Positions 52,943 to 63,092 of a DNA stretch of 64,000 nucleotides are shown here, one piece after another. Below the pieces are notes generated by a model. The model did no database searches. It saw only the letters and a program-made list of their open reading frames with translations, and was not told the origin of the DNA. Origin of the DNA: Amycolatopsis sp. NBC_00345 (GTDB lineage Bacteria; Actinomycetota; Actinomycetes; Mycobacteriales; Pseudonocardiaceae). A program made the translations under genes and the position numbers. Location of the stretch: assembly GCF_036116635.1 (NCBI RefSeq), contig NZ_CP107995.1, positions 8,990,001 to 9,054,000 of the forward strand, read 5' to 3'. Position 1 is the stretch's first letter; every line of letters starts with the position of its first letter.

Positions 52943-55369
52943 ATGGACACCCTCTTCGATCTCCCCGCCGAACTCCCCGACGAAAAGCGCGTGCCCGCCC
53001 GGAACGGGGTGGCCGACCTGCTCGAGGACCTCAATCCCGCGCAGCGCGAGGCCGTCAGCCACGCGGGCGGGCCGCTGCTCGTCGTCGCCGGCGCGGGCTC
53101 GGGCAAGACCCGGGTGCTGACCCGCCGGATCGCTTACCTGCTGGGGCAGCGGGGCGTGCACCCCGGCGAGATCATGGCGATCACGTTCACCAACAAGGCC
53201 GCGGCCGAGATGCGCGAGCGCGTCGCGGCGCTCGTGGGCCGCCGGGCCAACGCGATGTGGGTGTCCACCTTCCACTCCATGTGCGTGCGGATCCTGCGCC
53301 GCGAGGCGAAGACGCTGGACATGTCGTCGAGCTTCTCCATCTACGACTCCGACGACACGAAGCGGCTGATCACGCTCGTCGCGCGGGACCTCGACATCGA
53401 CCCGAAGAAGTACGCCGCGCGCACGCTCGCGGTGAACATCTCGAACCTGAAGAACGAGCTGATCGGCCCGGAGGACGCGGCGGCGAACGCGGCGAACGAC
53501 CTCGAGCGCCGCGTGGCCGAGGTGTACGGCGAGTACCAGCGCCGGCTCGACCAGGCCAACGCGTTCGACTTCGACGACCTGATCATGCGCACGGTGTCGC
53601 TGCTGCAGACGTTCCCGGACGTCGCCGAGTACTACCGGCGCCGGTTCCGCCACGTACTCGTCGACGAGTACCAGGACACGAACCACGCGCAGTACACCCT
53701 GGTGCGTGTGCTGGCGGGCACCGAGCCGAGCGACTCCGGCATCGCGCCGGCCGAACTGTGCGTGGTGGGTGACGCGGACCAGTCGATCTACGCCTTCCGC
53801 GGCGCCACGATCCGCAACATCGAGGAGTTCGAGCGCGACTTCCCCAACGCGCACACGATCCTGCTGGAGCAGAACTACCGGTCCACGCAGACGATCCTGT
53901 CGGCGGCGAACGCGGTGATCGCGCGAAACCCGAACCGGCGCGCGAAGCGGCTGTGGACCGATTCCGGCGACGGCGAGAAGATCGTCGGCTACGTCTCGGA
54001 CAACGACCACGACGAGGCGGCTTTCGTCGCGGGCGAGATCGACGCGCTGGCGGAGAAGGGCGAGGCGGACTACTCCGATGTCGCCGTCTTCTACCGCACC
54101 AACAACCAGTCGCGGGTGTTCGAGGAGATCTTCATCCGGCTCGGCCTGCCGTACAAGGTCGTCGGCGGCGTGCGGTTCTACGAGCGGCGCGAGGTCCGGG
54201 ACATGCTGGCGTACCTGAGGGTGCTGGCGAACCCGGAGGACACGGTCAGCCTGCGCCGCATCCTGAACGTCCCGAAGCGCGGCATCGGCGACCGCGCCGA
54301 GGCCGTCGTCGCGACGCACGCGGAGCGCGAGCGGATCTCCTTCGCGGCCGCGCTGCGCGACGCCGTCGAGGGCAAGGTGCCACTGCTGAACCCGCGCTCG
54401 GCCAAGGCGATCACCGGTTTCGTGTCGCTGCTCGACGACCTCGGCGAGGTGGCCGCGTCCGGCGCGGAGGTGCACGACCTGCTGGAGTCCGTGCTGGAGC
54501 GCACGGGTTACCGCGCGGAGCTCGAAGAGTCCGACGACCCGCAGGACGCTTCGCGGGTGGAGAACCTGACGGAGCTCGTCACGGTGGCGCGGGAGTTCAC
54601 CGAGTTCACCGCCGAGGTCACCCAGGACGAGAACGCCGAGCTGGTGCTGGACGACGGCGTGCCGGCGCCCGGTTCGCTGCCGGCGTTCCTGGAGCGCGTG
54701 TCGCTGGTCGCGGACGCCGATTCGATCCCGGCCGCGGACGGCGGCGAGGAGGGCGACGGCGGTGCGGGCGTGGTCACGCTGATGACCGTGCACACCGCGA
54801 AGGGCCTGGAGTACCCGGTGGTGTTCTGCACCGGCTGGGAGGACGGCGTCTTCCCGCACATGCGCGCGCTCGGCGACCCGGCGGAGCTGGCCGAAGAGCG
54901 GCGGCTCGCGTACGTCGCGATCACGCGGGCGCGGCAACGGCTGTACGTCTCGCGCGCCCTGGTGCGGTCGGCGTGGGGGCAGCCGCAGATGAACCCGGCT
55001 TCGCGGTTCCTCGACGAGCTCCCGCCGGACCTGGTCGACTGGCGGCGGCTGGAGCCGTCGTCGGCGGGCTTCGGAAACTTCGGGTCGTCCTCCGGATCCT
55101 CGTCCTCGGGCCCGCGGGCGGCGACCACGTGGGGCCGGCGGTCCCCGTCTTCGTCCACCTCGTCGACGTCGCCGTTCGGCAAGGCGTGGAAGGACACGGT
55201 GGCCCTGAAGCTGGACGTCGGCGACCGCGTGAGCCACGACAAGTACGGCCTCGGCACAGTGGTGTCCTGCGACGGCGTCGGCCCCCGCTCGACGGCGACC
55301 ATCGACTTCGGCGCGTCGGGCAAGGTCCGGCTGATGCTGATCGGCAGCGTCCCCATGGTGAAGCTCTGA
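52943..55369 (+). CDS. pcrA: ATP-dependent DNA helicase PcrA/UvrD1
   Basis: This 808-residue SF1A 3-to-5 helicase for nucleotide excision repair and conflict resolution has a Walker A GAGSGKT at residues 50-56 and the Q-motif region NPAQREAV. VDEYQDT lies near residue 240 (motif II), and GDADQSIYAFRGA, QNYRST and TVHTAKGLEYPVVF are further motifs. The C-terminal tail after about residue 700 is Ser/Gly-rich and ends in a Tudor-like DRVSHDKYGLGTVVSCDG...GKVRLMLI domain that binds RNA polymerase in PcrA. In mycobacteria UvrD1 is activated by Ku. The position after chorismate mutase matches Rv0949. Confidence 0.96.
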   Translation: MDTLFDLPAELPDEKRVPARNGVADLLEDLNPAQREAVSHAGGPLLVVAGAGSGKTRVLTRRIAYLLGQRGVHPGEIMAITFTNKAAAEMRERVAALVGRRANAMWVSTFHSMCVRILRREAKTLDMSSSFSIYDSDDTKRLITLVARDLDIDPKKYAARTLAVNISNLKNELIGPEDAAANAANDLERRVAEVYGEYQRRLDQANAFDFDDLIMRTVSLLQTFPDVAEYYRRRFRHVLVDEYQDTNHAQYTLVRVLAGTEPSDSGIAPAELCVVGDADQSIYAFRGATIRNIEEFERDFPNAHTILLEQNYRSTQTILSAANAVIARNPNRRAKRLWTDSGDGEKIVGYVSDNDHDEAAFVAGEIDALAEKGEADYSDVAVFYRTNNQSRVFEEIFIRLGLPYKVVGGVRFYERREVRDMLAYLRVLANPEDTVSLRRILNVPKRGIGDRAEAVVATHAERERISFAAALRDAVEGKVPLLNPRSAKAITGFVSLLDDLGEVAASGAEVHDLLESVLERTGYRAELEESDDPQDASRVENLTELVTVAREFTEFTAEVTQDENAELVLDDGVPAPGSLPAFLERVSLVADADSIPAADGGEEGDGGAGVVTLMTVHTAKGLEYPVVFCTGWEDGVFPHMRALGDPAELAEERRLAYVAITRARQRLYVSRALVRSAWGQPQMNPASRFLDELPPDLVDWRRLEPSSAGFGNFGSSSGSSSSGPRAATTWGRRSPSSSTSSTSPFGKAWKDTVALKLDVGDRVSHDKYGLGTVVSCDGVGPRSTATIDFGASGKVRLMLIGSVPMVKL

Positions 55370-55494
55370 GGCTCGTCTGTGGCGTTTTTGTCGGACCCCT
55401 TCGCTAACCTCAACTCAGTCGAACACAAGTTCGATTTGATGGGGTAGGCTGGTGCTCGCGCCGGTGCCCCTGGGGAAGGGGGAGGACGAGGGGT

Positions 55495-55905
55495 GTGGAC
55501 GCGATCTTGTTTGGTGTCCTGGCCGGTGGGGTACAGGAGTACTTGCAGGGAGTCGTGGGGACGACTAAGGGCCAGGGCCAGGGCCGGGGTGGCGCTGGCC
55601 CAGGGGAAGCACCAAGGCTGGCCGCCGCCTGGCGGGCGCTGCTCCGGCAGCACGAGCTGGGCGCGGATGGCCGCTGCCTGGCTTGTGGCCGGGGCCGGTG
55701 GACGACGAGGTCGGTTTCGGCCCGCTCATCGTTGGCCCACCGCGATCCAGGCCTGGCTGACTGTGGCTCGGGCCGGTCCGGCTGGTGGCCGGGCTGGCCG
55801 AATCGGTTCGGCTGGTGGCCGACGCGGCGGCAGAGTGGACTGTGCACCGTCTGGCAGGTGGCTGTCGCGTACTTCATCCGACGGCTGCCGAACGGCGAGC
55901 GCTAG
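55495..55905 (+). CDS. Hypothetical protein with possible zinc motif (136 aa)
   Basis: The reading from GTG 55495 has GGAGG ten bases upstream and runs 136 codons. It holds one cysteine pair, GRCLACGRG, and many Trp and Arg. Similar Cys-pair proteins with a trailing Trp-rich end and VWQVAVAYFIRRL-type helix are scattered in Pseudonocardiaceae accessory regions. Codon use after about residue 70 is less typical, so a frameshift cannot be excluded. Function unknown. Confidence 0.45.
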   Translation: MDAILFGVLAGGVQEYLQGVVGTTKGQGQGRGGAGPGEAPRLAAAWRALLRQHELGADGRCLACGRGRWTTRSVSARSSLAHRDPGLADCGSGRSGWWPGWPNRFGWWPTRRQSGLCTVWQVAVAYFIRRLPNGER

Positions 55906-56252
55906 CGAGTGTCCGAGCCCAGGCAAGTGGCGGACCGGGGCGCTGTGGCCGTCTCAGTCAGTTTTCGCATGGCCTGGTGAAGGCGCGTCGCCACGGAATC
56001 GGGGCCGTGGACTCCTGCTATGCGGAAGCGTGGGGACAAGCGAGCCGTTGCGGTGGCGGGTAGTGCGGCCGCAACGGTCGAGTGAAGCTGTGTCCATCGG
56101 ATCTGCCTGCAGCCTTTGCAGGGGCTCCGACTGGTTTGGTGGCCTTGGTTCCGCCGCGTCGAGACTGCGGTCGACCTAGGCCGACTCAAGCGATGCCGGG
56201 CCGACTCAAGCCGCGATACGGGGCTGGGCCAGACCGTTATTGCTGGGCTGGG
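55906..56252. other. Spacer with short local duplications
   Basis: Non-coding, about 350 bases. GCCGACTCAAG-like and GGGCTGGGYCAGACCGT units are each present twice near 56176-56261. The second copy of the latter includes the stop codon of the M23 peptidase gene, so part of the gene end has been duplicated downstream. No gene recognised. Confidence 0.5.
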
Positions 56253-57083
56253 TCAGACCGTGATGCCGCGAGCCGCGAGCCACGGGCGCGGGTCGATCTT
56301 CTTGCTGCCGTTCTGCCAGACCTCGAAGTGCAGGTGCGGGCCGGTGCTCTCGCCGCGGTCGCCGATCTTCGCGATCTGCTCGCCGCACTTGACCTTCTGG
56401 CCCTCGTGGACCGAGAAGCTGTCCATGTGGCCGTAGACCTGGATGGTGCCGTCCTCGAGCTGGACGCGGACCCAGAGGCCGAAGCCGCTGGCCGGGCCGG
56501 CCTGGATCACGGTGCCGTCGGAGGCGGCGTAGATCGGCGTGCCGATCGAGTTCGCGATGTCGATGCCGAGGTGGCTGGTGCCCCAGCGGGCGCCGAAGCC
56601 GGAGGTGAACGTGCCGTTGGCCGGCAGGCAGGTCTTCGGGCGAGAGGCCTCTTCGGCAGCCTTGCGCGCGGCGTCGGCCTCGGCCTGCTCGCGGGCCTCG
56701 GTGACCTTCTGGTTGTCGGCCATCTTGGCGGCCTCGGCGGAGGCATCCATGCCGTGGCCGGCGGGCAGCAGCTCGGGGGCGCCACCGGAGCCGGCGCTGC
56801 CGAGGGTGAAGGAGGCACTCGCTTCCTGGGCGTTGGCGAGCGGGGTGACGGCGGCGTCGGAGTCCGCGGTCACGGTCTTGAGCGTCTGGCCTGCGGCGGC
56901 TGCGGCGAACGCGCCTGCCGCGACAGCGGCGACCACGACCCGCCCACGCAGGGCGGAAGAGGGCGGGGCGATGCGGTGCGAACCCCGCACGCGGATGACC
57001 GCACCGTCCAGTGCGTCCTTCAGCGCCGGGGAAGGGGCTTGGCCGCCGGGGGAGCGGTGTGAAGCCAAGACAGGGCCTTCCAT
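56253..57083 (-). CDS. M23-family peptidase (LytM domain), exported
   Basis: This 276-residue protein has one N-terminal hydrophobic segment (VVVAAVAAGAFAAAAAG, a signal anchor), an Ala/Glu/Lys-rich coiled-coil stretch (MADNQKVTEAREQAEADAARKAAEEA), and a LytM domain with SHLGIDIANSIGTPIYAASDGTVIQAG (His and Asp zinc ligands) and GPHLHFEVW (HxH). It fits Rv0950c between uvrD1 and sucC. It probably cuts peptidoglycan cross-links or acts as a wall-division factor. ATG 57083 is the only plausible start. Confidence 0.88.
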   Translation of the reverse strand: MEGPVLASHRSPGGQAPSPALKDALDGAVIRVRGSHRIAPPSSALRGRVVVAAVAAGAFAAAAAGQTLKTVTADSDAAVTPLANAQEASASFTLGSAGSGGAPELLPAGHGMDASAEAAKMADNQKVTEAREQAEADAARKAAEEASRPKTCLPANGTFTSGFGARWGTSHLGIDIANSIGTPIYAASDGTVIQAGPASGFGLWVRVQLEDGTIQVYGHMDSFSVHEGQKVKCGEQIAKIGDRGESTGPHLHFEVWQNGSKKIDPRPWLAARGITV

Positions 57084-58066
57084 CGTCGGGGAGCCGGATC
57101 TGCGAAGACTGCGGGCGGGGGAACCCGGTGAGCCAACCTCGGGGGTGGTTCGCTCGTCGTCCTGCTTTGTGACCTGACTGTAATGGGGACCGTGGGACAG
57201 TAACCAAGCGACACCGCCGACGGCAAGGCGTCGCCCGCGAGTCGGCCGAACGAGCGGCCCCGATCCGGCGGCTAGCTGTGGGGATTACTCAAAGTTAATC
57301 CGGAACTACTCCGAAAGGTGTGACTTCGGTTACAGGTCTTTCGGGCGATCGGCTCTCCGGGTAGGCCTCCGGCCCCCTCTGAAGGCCTCCGCCTCCGAAA
57401 TAAACGATTACGGCCCGCTGTTGAGGCGCATTCACCTCGCAACGGGGCTGATTGCGCCTGTTTTGTCCGCTTGAGACCCGTGGTGCGCCGATCGCCCGAC
57501 TACCCCATCCGATGGCACCTCGTTACGCCGCTCGCACCACGACGACCGACGGCACCCGCAGGATCCCGCCGAACGCGGCCACCTTCGTGCAGGCCGCCAT
57601 GAAACCCGTGACCGCACCCTCCCCGGCTGTGACCGCACCCTCCCCGGCTGTGACCGCACCCTCCTGCCCGCGAGTGCACTCTCCTGCCTGTGACCGCGCC
57701 GTCCCGCCAGCGACTTGCACTCTCCCGCCTGTGACCGCGCCCTCCCGCCAGCGACTTGCACCCTCCCGCCCGTGACCGCGCTCTCCTGTCAGTGACTGCG
57801 CCCGCCCGTGACCGCGCCACCGCGCCGCTCGGTGTGACTGCACCTCGACCAGTCCCCTCCGACTGGCCTCTTGGCGGCTTCGACCGGTCCTCTTGGCTGC
57901 CACTCCGCTGTCCGATCGGTGGTGGCCGCTGCCCGTCGCTCCTGCCCCGATGCCGTGTTCTTGTCGACCTGTTCCACCGCTGTGGGTGCCCAGTCGTGTG
58001 GGTGATGGTGTGGCTTGTCCGGCGGCGGCGCGCCCTCGGCGGGCTGGCTTGCTAGCGTCGCGTCCG
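57084..58066. other. Long spacer with degenerate tandem repeats
   Basis: About 980 bases, no gene. From 57608 three copies of a 21-base unit starting GTGACCGCACCCTCCCCGGC run to about 57671. Decayed units built on GTGACCGCGCC, CCCTCCCGCC and GCGACTTGCAC follow to about 57825. The stretch is very C-rich and could be a minisatellite formed by slippage. The left part, upstream of the M23 gene, should hold its promoter. Confidence 0.7.
57608..57825. repeat. Degenerate tandem repeat (21-base and ~42-base units)
   Basis: Units at 57608-57628, 57629-57649 and 57650-57671 are nearly identical. Later units alternate GTGACCGCGCC-type with GCGACTTGCAC-type segments about 40 bases apart. No protein frame is conserved through it. 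Confidence 0.7.
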
Positions 58067-60478
58067 ATGAATTCGCCTTCAGGGCCCCCCGACGGGGACC
58101 CATCCGCGGTCCGGCCTGATTCCGGTCAGGACAACCCCGGGTCGCCCGCCAGTTCGCGGCGGCCCAGTCTTGCCGAGCGCAAGGCCGCCGCCCGTGAGCG
58201 CGCCCGGCGTGACTCTCGCCGCGGCCGCGGCACTCGGTCCGAAGCCTCCGACACCGCAGACAGCCCCGCCGCCCCAGATGCCTCCACCACCACAGGCGGC
58301 CCAGCCACCACAGGCGGCTCCGCTGCCTCCACCACCACAGGCGGCCCCACTACCCCCGCCGCCACAGACGGCCCGGCTGCCTCCGCGGGCACGGGCGACC
58401 CTGCAGCCCCAGTCGCCACGGGCGACTCCGGCGGCCGAAGTGGTCCCGACGCCGAGCTTGACCGATCAGCCTCGCGCGACCGGTCTGCCTCGGGTGACCA
58501 ATCGGCTTCGCGTGACCGATCAGCTTCGGGTGACCAATCAGCCTCGCGCGACCGGTCGGCCTCGCGCGACCAGCGATCCTCCACTGGCGACTCCGCCCAA
58601 TCGGGGACAGCTGGTGGAGTGTCGTCGCGGTCCTATGTCGACAGTTCGGACCCGGCGGCGCGCACCCACTCCGAGAGCGGCCAAACCCAGCCCCAGTCCC
58701 GAACCCAGTCCCGAACCCAGCCCAGCACCGCACCCCAAGCCCACTCCCAGCCAGAACTCGAGTTCGCCGAGCGGCGCCCCTCCGCGGCCCTCGCCGCGGC
58801 TGTGTGGCTCACCGTGGCCGGGGCCGTCGCGCTGACCGTCGGGGCGGTGCTGCCCGTTTCGCCCGATGCCGGGCCCGGGTATCTCAGCTGGCCGCTTCTC
58901 GCGGTGCTCGCGCTGGTGCCCGCCGGACTTGCCGTGTGGGCCGCGTACACCGGGCGGCACGGGCTGGCCGCCGGGCTGATCGCGGGGCTCGCCGCGCTTG
59001 CTCCGGGGCGGTTGCTGCTCGACGTCCAGTTCTTCGCCAACGGCTCCCTCACCGTCCGCCCCGAGCTGTACCTGCCCGACCGTCTCCTGGACCGCAGCGG
59101 GGTGGCCGCCGGGTTCTGGCTGCTGGCCATCGGGCACCTCCTCACGATCGCCGCCGGGTTGCGGGCCGCGCGCGTGGCCCGGGAGCTCAACGAGATCGCG
59201 GGCAGTTCGCCCGGACAGCGGCGGTGGCGGCTCGTCGTGCCGCTGCTCGCCGTGGTCACCGCCGTCGGGCTGCTGATGTCGCCGGTGGTTTCCACCGACC
59301 CGTACCTGCTCGCGCGCTCGGCGTTCGAAGGGCCCGGCGCCGCGCTGGCCGGGTACGTCCTGCTCGCCGGGGCGCTGCTGATCGCCGCGGTGCTCGGGTT
59401 CTCGTCGGCGTCCGACGGGGTGGCGCGCGGGACGCTCGGCGGGGCCGCGGCCGCGGTGTTCGCCGTCGCGCTGCCCGCGGTGGTGGCGGGGCTCGTGGTG
59501 CCGGACCTGCACGTCGCGTGGGGGCCGTGCATGGCCGTTGTCGCGACGCTGCTCGTCCTCCTGCTCACCCCGCTCGCCACTCCCCAGCAGACGGCGGCCG
59601 AACGCACCGACCTCGCCGGCGAAGCCCGCGTACCCGGCCTCACGCTCTGGCGCACGGCCACCGGGCTGCTCGCCGTCCTCACCGCCGTCGCCGCGGTGAT
59701 CGGCGCGCTCGCCCCGCAACTCGCGGGCCAGACCCAGACGGACAGTCCCGCGCGCTGGCTGCTTGTCGTCGCCGCGGGACTCGTGCTGCTGCCCGCGCCG
59801 TTCCTCCTCGCCGCGAAGACGGCACGGGCGGCGCGCGGTTTCCTCGCCGTGCTCTGGGCCGGCGTCGTCCTCGCCGGGACGGCCGTGCTCAGCACCGCCA
59901 TCACCGCGTCGGAGGCGACCGGGCTGGGCGGGCTCGGCGGCGCCATCAGCTACCACCTCGGCGCCGGCGCCGTCTTCACCGCGATCGCGCTCGGGTTGGC
60001 GGGCCTGACGGCACTCGCCGCGACTGTCACCGGCGTCGTCGAACGTGACGACGAAGGCACGGAAGGCCCGCGCCCCAACGTTCTCATCCCCGTCGTGGCG
60101 GCCGCCGTGCTCGCCGTCGCCACGTTCGGGACGCCGGTGTTCACCGCGCCGGACTACCCGTCGCCCGGGCTCTGGTCCGATTTCGACACCCCGTCGTGGG
60201 GCCTGCTCACCGCGGTCCTCGTGGTGCTGGGCGTGCTCGCGCTGGCCGTCCGCTCCCGGCCTGGCGCCGCGGCCGCCGCGCTCGGCGGGGCCGCGCTGGT
60301 GCTGGCCCTGCACGTCGCCGAACTCCCGCTCGTCGGCTCCGCGATCGACGGATCCCGCCCTGGCATCGGGTTCTGGCTCGGTCTCGCGGCCGTCGTCGCC
60401 ACCGTGGTCGCGGCCATCACAGCGGCAGCGGGAGCCAAAACAGCGGAGACCACCGAAACCGCGAAGACCCGGCCGTGA
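58067..60478 (+). CDS. Large polytopic membrane protein with disordered N-terminus
   Basis: This 803-residue protein has ~230 residues of low-complexity N-terminus. It includes TTTGG/ATTGG repeats and a SASRDRSASGDQ-type heptad-like repeat (58440-58570), coded by a ~30-base tandem unit. About 14 hydrophobic segments follow, rich in Ala, Leu, Val and Gly (AAAVWLTVAGAVALTVGAVLPVS onward). No catalytic motif is visible. The ATG at 58067 is chosen because the longer reading to 57893 runs through the repeat-rich spacer. The next gene overlaps its stop (GTGA). Function unknown. Confidence 0.75.
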   Translation: MNSPSGPPDGDPSAVRPDSGQDNPGSPASSRRPSLAERKAAARERARRDSRRGRGTRSEASDTADSPAAPDASTTTGGPATTGGSAASTTTGGPTTPAATDGPAASAGTGDPAAPVATGDSGGRSGPDAELDRSASRDRSASGDQSASRDRSASGDQSASRDRSASRDQRSSTGDSAQSGTAGGVSSRSYVDSSDPAARTHSESGQTQPQSRTQSRTQPSTAPQAHSQPELEFAERRPSAALAAAVWLTVAGAVALTVGAVLPVSPDAGPGYLSWPLLAVLALVPAGLAVWAAYTGRHGLAAGLIAGLAALAPGRLLLDVQFFANGSLTVRPELYLPDRLLDRSGVAAGFWLLAIGHLLTIAAGLRAARVARELNEIAGSSPGQRRWRLVVPLLAVVTAVGLLMSPVVSTDPYLLARSAFEGPGAALAGYVLLAGALLIAAVLGFSSASDGVARGTLGGAAAAVFAVALPAVVAGLVVPDLHVAWGPCMAVVATLLVLLLTPLATPQQTAAERTDLAGEARVPGLTLWRTATGLLAVLTAVAAVIGALAPQLAGQTQTDSPARWLLVVAAGLVLLPAPFLLAAKTARAARGFLAVLWAGVVLAGTAVLSTAITASEATGLGGLGGAISYHLGAGAVFTAIALGLAGLTALAATVTGVVERDDEGTEGPRPNVLIPVVAAAVLAVATFGTPVFTAPDYPSPGLWSDFDTPSWGLLTAVLVVLGVLALAVRSRPGAAAAALGGAALVLALHVAELPLVGSAIDGSRPGIGFWLGLAAVVATVVAAITAAAGAKTAETTETAKTRP

Positions 60479-60831
60479 CCCGAGTGCGGCCGCGCGTGCT
60501 GCTCGTCGAACTCACCGAGACGCCGGAGGCCGCGCGGCTCAGCCGTCTCCTGCGGGACGCCGGCGTCGAGGTGATCCACGCCGGCGTGCTCGCCGGGGCC
60601 GAGCCGATCCTCCGCACCGCCGAGCAGGAGGACCCGGACGCGCTCGGCGTCTTCGGCGGCGCCGCGCCGGCGGGCCTGGCCGACGGGCTCGGCGACGTTC
60701 ACCTCTTCGTGGTGGGCCCCGGAAACACCGACGACCCCGAAAACCCGGCGGAACCGCTCGAAGCACTGGCCGAACGGCTCGCCGGTGGGCGGTCTCACAC
60801 CGCCCGCATACCGTCTGACCGCGCACGGTGA
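60475..60831 (+). CDS. Small B12-binding-fold protein (degenerate)
   Basis: This 118-residue protein shows the Rossmann-like fold of the methylmalonyl-CoA mutase B12 domain: PRVLLVELTETPEAARLSRLLRDAGVEVIHAGVL, then GVFGGAAPAG and VHLFVVGPG. The Asp-x-His-x-x-Gly motif that coordinates cobalt should lie after VLLVEL, but reads TETPEA, so the His is absent. The start is a GTG overlapping the stop of the large membrane protein gene. A binding role without B12 is inferred. sucC starts 118 bases later. Confidence 0.75.
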   Translation: MTRVRPRVLLVELTETPEAARLSRLLRDAGVEVIHAGVLAGAEPILRTAEQEDPDALGVFGGAAPAGLADGLGDVHLFVVGPGNTDDPENPAEPLEALAERLAGGRSHTARIPSDRAR

Positions 60832-60948
60832 CCGACTTCACCAGGTGCGGAGTGCCCTGCGTCTGCGCAGGTCGCTAACCTCGACTGGTCCGACAGCGCG
60901 GTCCGTTCAGGGACCACCACAGTGGCGTGTCGTCAGGAGACTGGAGTA

Positions 60949-62118
60949 GTGGACCTCTACGAGTACCAGGCGAGGGATCTCTTCGCCGCCCACGGAGTAC
61001 CGGTTCTGCCGGGCTCGGTGGCAACAACCCCCGAAGAAGCCAAGGCTGCCGCGGAGCAGATCGGCACCCAGGTCGTCGTCAAGGCGCAGGTGAAGGTCGG
61101 TGGCCGCGGAAAGGCCGGTGGCGTCAAGCTGGCCCAGACGCCGGACGAGGCGAAGGAGAAGGCGGAAGCCATTCTCGGCCTCGACATCAAGGGCCACATC
61201 ACGCATCGCGTGCTGGTGGCCGCGGCCTCGGACATTGCCGAGGAGTACTACTTCTCCTTCCTGCTGGATCGGTCGAACCGCACCTTCCTGGCGATGGCGT
61301 CCTTCGAGGGCGGCATGGAGATCGAGCAGCTCGCGGTCGAGCGCCCCGAAGCGCTCGCCCGGATCCCGGTCGACGCGATCGCCGGGGTCGACAAGGCGAA
61401 GGCCGTCGAGATCCTCACCGCGGGCAAGTTCCCGGAGAAGGTCCTCGACGAGGCGGCCGACGTCGTCGTCAAGCTGTGGGAGACCTTCGTCGCGGAAGAC
61501 GCGACGCTGGTCGAGGTCAACCCGCTGGTGCGCGACCCCCAGGACAAGATCATCGCCCTCGACGGCAAGGTCACCCTGGACGAGAACGCGGACTTCCGTC
61601 AGCCGGGCCACGAGGCCCTGGTCGACAAGCAGGCCGAGAACCCCTTGGAAGCCAAGGCGAAGGCCAAGAACCTCAACTACGTCAAGCTCGACGGCCAGGT
61701 CGGCATCATCGGCAACGGCGCGGGCCTGGTCATGTCCACTTTGGACGTGGTGGCGTACGCGGGCGAGAAGCACGGCGGCGTGAAGCCGGCCAACTTCCTC
61801 GACATCGGCGGCGGCGCGTCCGCCGAGGTGATGGCGGCCGGTCTGGACGTCATCCTCAACGACACCGACGTGAAGAGCGTGTTCGTCAACGTCTTCGGCG
61901 GCATCACCGCCTGTGACGCGGTGGCGAACGGCATCGTCGAGGCGCTGAAGATCCTGGGTGACGAGGCCAGCAAGCCGCTCGTCGTCCGGCTCGACGGCAA
62001 CAACGTCGTGGAGGGTCGCCAGATCCTGGCCGACGCCAACCACCCGCTGGTCACCGTGGTGGACACTATGGACAACGCGGCCGACAAGGCCGCCGAGCTC
62101 GCCGCGGCAGGTGCGTGA
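60949..62118 (+). CDS. sucC: Succinyl-CoA ligase (ADP-forming) beta subunit
   Basis: This 389-residue ATP-grasp subunit of succinyl-CoA synthetase in the TCA cycle opens with [42 protein letters not shown] follows, then an ATP-grasp core with [20 protein letters not shown], and [11 protein letters not shown] near the end. The GTG at 60949 follows CTGGAG. sucD starts one base after its stop (TGAGATG). The order after the M23 peptidase matches Rv0951-Rv0952. Confidence 0.96.
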   Translation: MDLYEYQARDLFAAHGVPVLPGSVATTPEEAKAAAEQIGTQVVVKAQVKVGGRGKAGGVKLAQTPDEAKEKAEAILGLDIKGHITHRVLVAAASDIAEEYYFSFLLDRSNRTFLAMASFEGGMEIEQLAVERPEALARIPVDAIAGVDKAKAVEILTAGKFPEKVLDEAADVVVKLWETFVAEDATLVEVNPLVRDPQDKIIALDGKVTLDENADFRQPGHEALVDKQAENPLEAKAKAKNLNYVKLDGQVGIIGNGAGLVMSTLDVVAYAGEKHGGVKPANFLDIGGGASAEVMAAGLDVILNDTDVKSVFVNVFGGITACDAVANGIVEALKILGDEASKPLVVRLDGNNVVEGRQILADANHPLVTVVDTMDNAADKAAELAAAGA

Positions 62119-62119
62119 G

Positions 62120-63010
62120 ATGTCGATCTTCATCAACGAGAACAGCAAGGTCATCGTCCAGGGCCTCACCGGCTCCGAGGGCATGAAGCACGCCACCAAG
62201 ATGCTGAAGTCCGGCACCGACATCGTGGGCGGCGTCAACGCCCGCAAGGCGGGCCAGACGGTCACCATCGAGGGCAAGGACCTCAAGGTCTTCGGCACGG
62301 TCGAAGAGGCCATCAAGGAGACCGGCGCCGACGTGTCGGTCATCTTCGTGCCGCCGAAGTTCGCCAAGGACGCCGTGCTCGAGGCCATCGACGCCGAGAT
62401 CCCGCTGGCCGTGGTCATCACCGAGGGCATCCCGGTGCACGACTCGGCCTACTTCTGGGCCCACGCGGGCGCCAAGGGCAACAAGACCCGCATCATCGGG
62501 CCGAACTGCCCCGGCGTGATCACCCCGGGCAAGTCGAACGCCGGCATCATCCCGGCCGACATCTCCGGCCCCGGCGGGATCGGCCTGGTGTCGAAGTCCG
62601 GCACGCTGACCTACCAGATGATGTACGAGCTGCGTGACATCGGCTTCTCCACCGCCGTCGGCATCGGCGGCGACCCGATCATCGGCACCACGCACATCGA
62701 CGCGCTCGAGGCGTTCCAGAACGACCCCGAGACGAAGGTCATCGTGATGATCGGCGAGATCGGCGGCGACGCCGAGGAGCGGGCGGCAGACTACATCAAG
62801 GCCAACGTCACCAAGCCGGTCGTCGGCTACGTCGCGGGCTTCACCGCGCCCGAGGGCAAGACGATGGGCCACGCCGGCGCCATCGTCTCCGGCTCCTCCG
62901 GCACGGCCGCCGCGAAGAAGGAGGCCCTCGAGGCCGCCGGCGTCAAGGTCGGCAAGACTCCGAGCGAGACCGCTGTGCTCGCACGTGAGCTGTACAACAG
63001 CCTGGGCTGA
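62120..63010 (+). CDS. sucD: Succinyl-CoA ligase alpha subunit
   Basis: This 296-residue CoA-binding subunit has a nucleotide fold at the N-terminus ([35 protein letters not shown]). The phospho-His is in [25 protein letters not shown] (His about residue 251), and [17 protein letters not shown] is also present. Together with sucC it makes succinate plus ATP from succinyl-CoA. The start is fixed by coupling to sucC. A strong terminator follows at 63050. Confidence 0.96.
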   Translation: MSIFINENSKVIVQGLTGSEGMKHATKMLKSGTDIVGGVNARKAGQTVTIEGKDLKVFGTVEEAIKETGADVSVIFVPPKFAKDAVLEAIDAEIPLAVVITEGIPVHDSAYFWAHAGAKGNKTRIIGPNCPGVITPGKSNAGIIPADISGPGGIGLVSKSGTLTYQMMYELRDIGFSTAVGIGGDPIIGTTHIDALEAFQNDPETKVIVMIGEIGGDAEERAADYIKANVTKPVVGYVAGFTAPEGKTMGHAGAIVSGSSGTAAAKKEALEAAGVKVGKTPSETAVLARELYNSLG

Positions 63011-63049
63011 CCCGCCGGTCGGCTCAGGCTGACCTGCGATGACACCCTC

Positions 63050-63092
63050 CCGGAGGCCGGGCACCACGTCGGTGCCCGGCCTCCGGTGTTTC
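63050..63092 (+). terminator. Terminator of sucCD
   Basis: A 16-base perfect stem (63050-63065 with 63071-63086) with loop ACGTC and then TGTTTCC. A strong intrinsic terminator. Confidence 0.88.

Noticed and set aside
51884..55237. 1117-residue minus-strand protein
   Set aside because: It is antisense of pcrA, except for the true chorismate mutase at its end.
57084..57330. c-di-AMP (ydaO) riboswitch upstream of the M23 peptidase
   Set aside because: A GCGGGGGAACCC...GGGGGTG motif is on the plus strand (57115-57150), but the peptidase is on the minus strand, and the 3-prime conserved part is absent.
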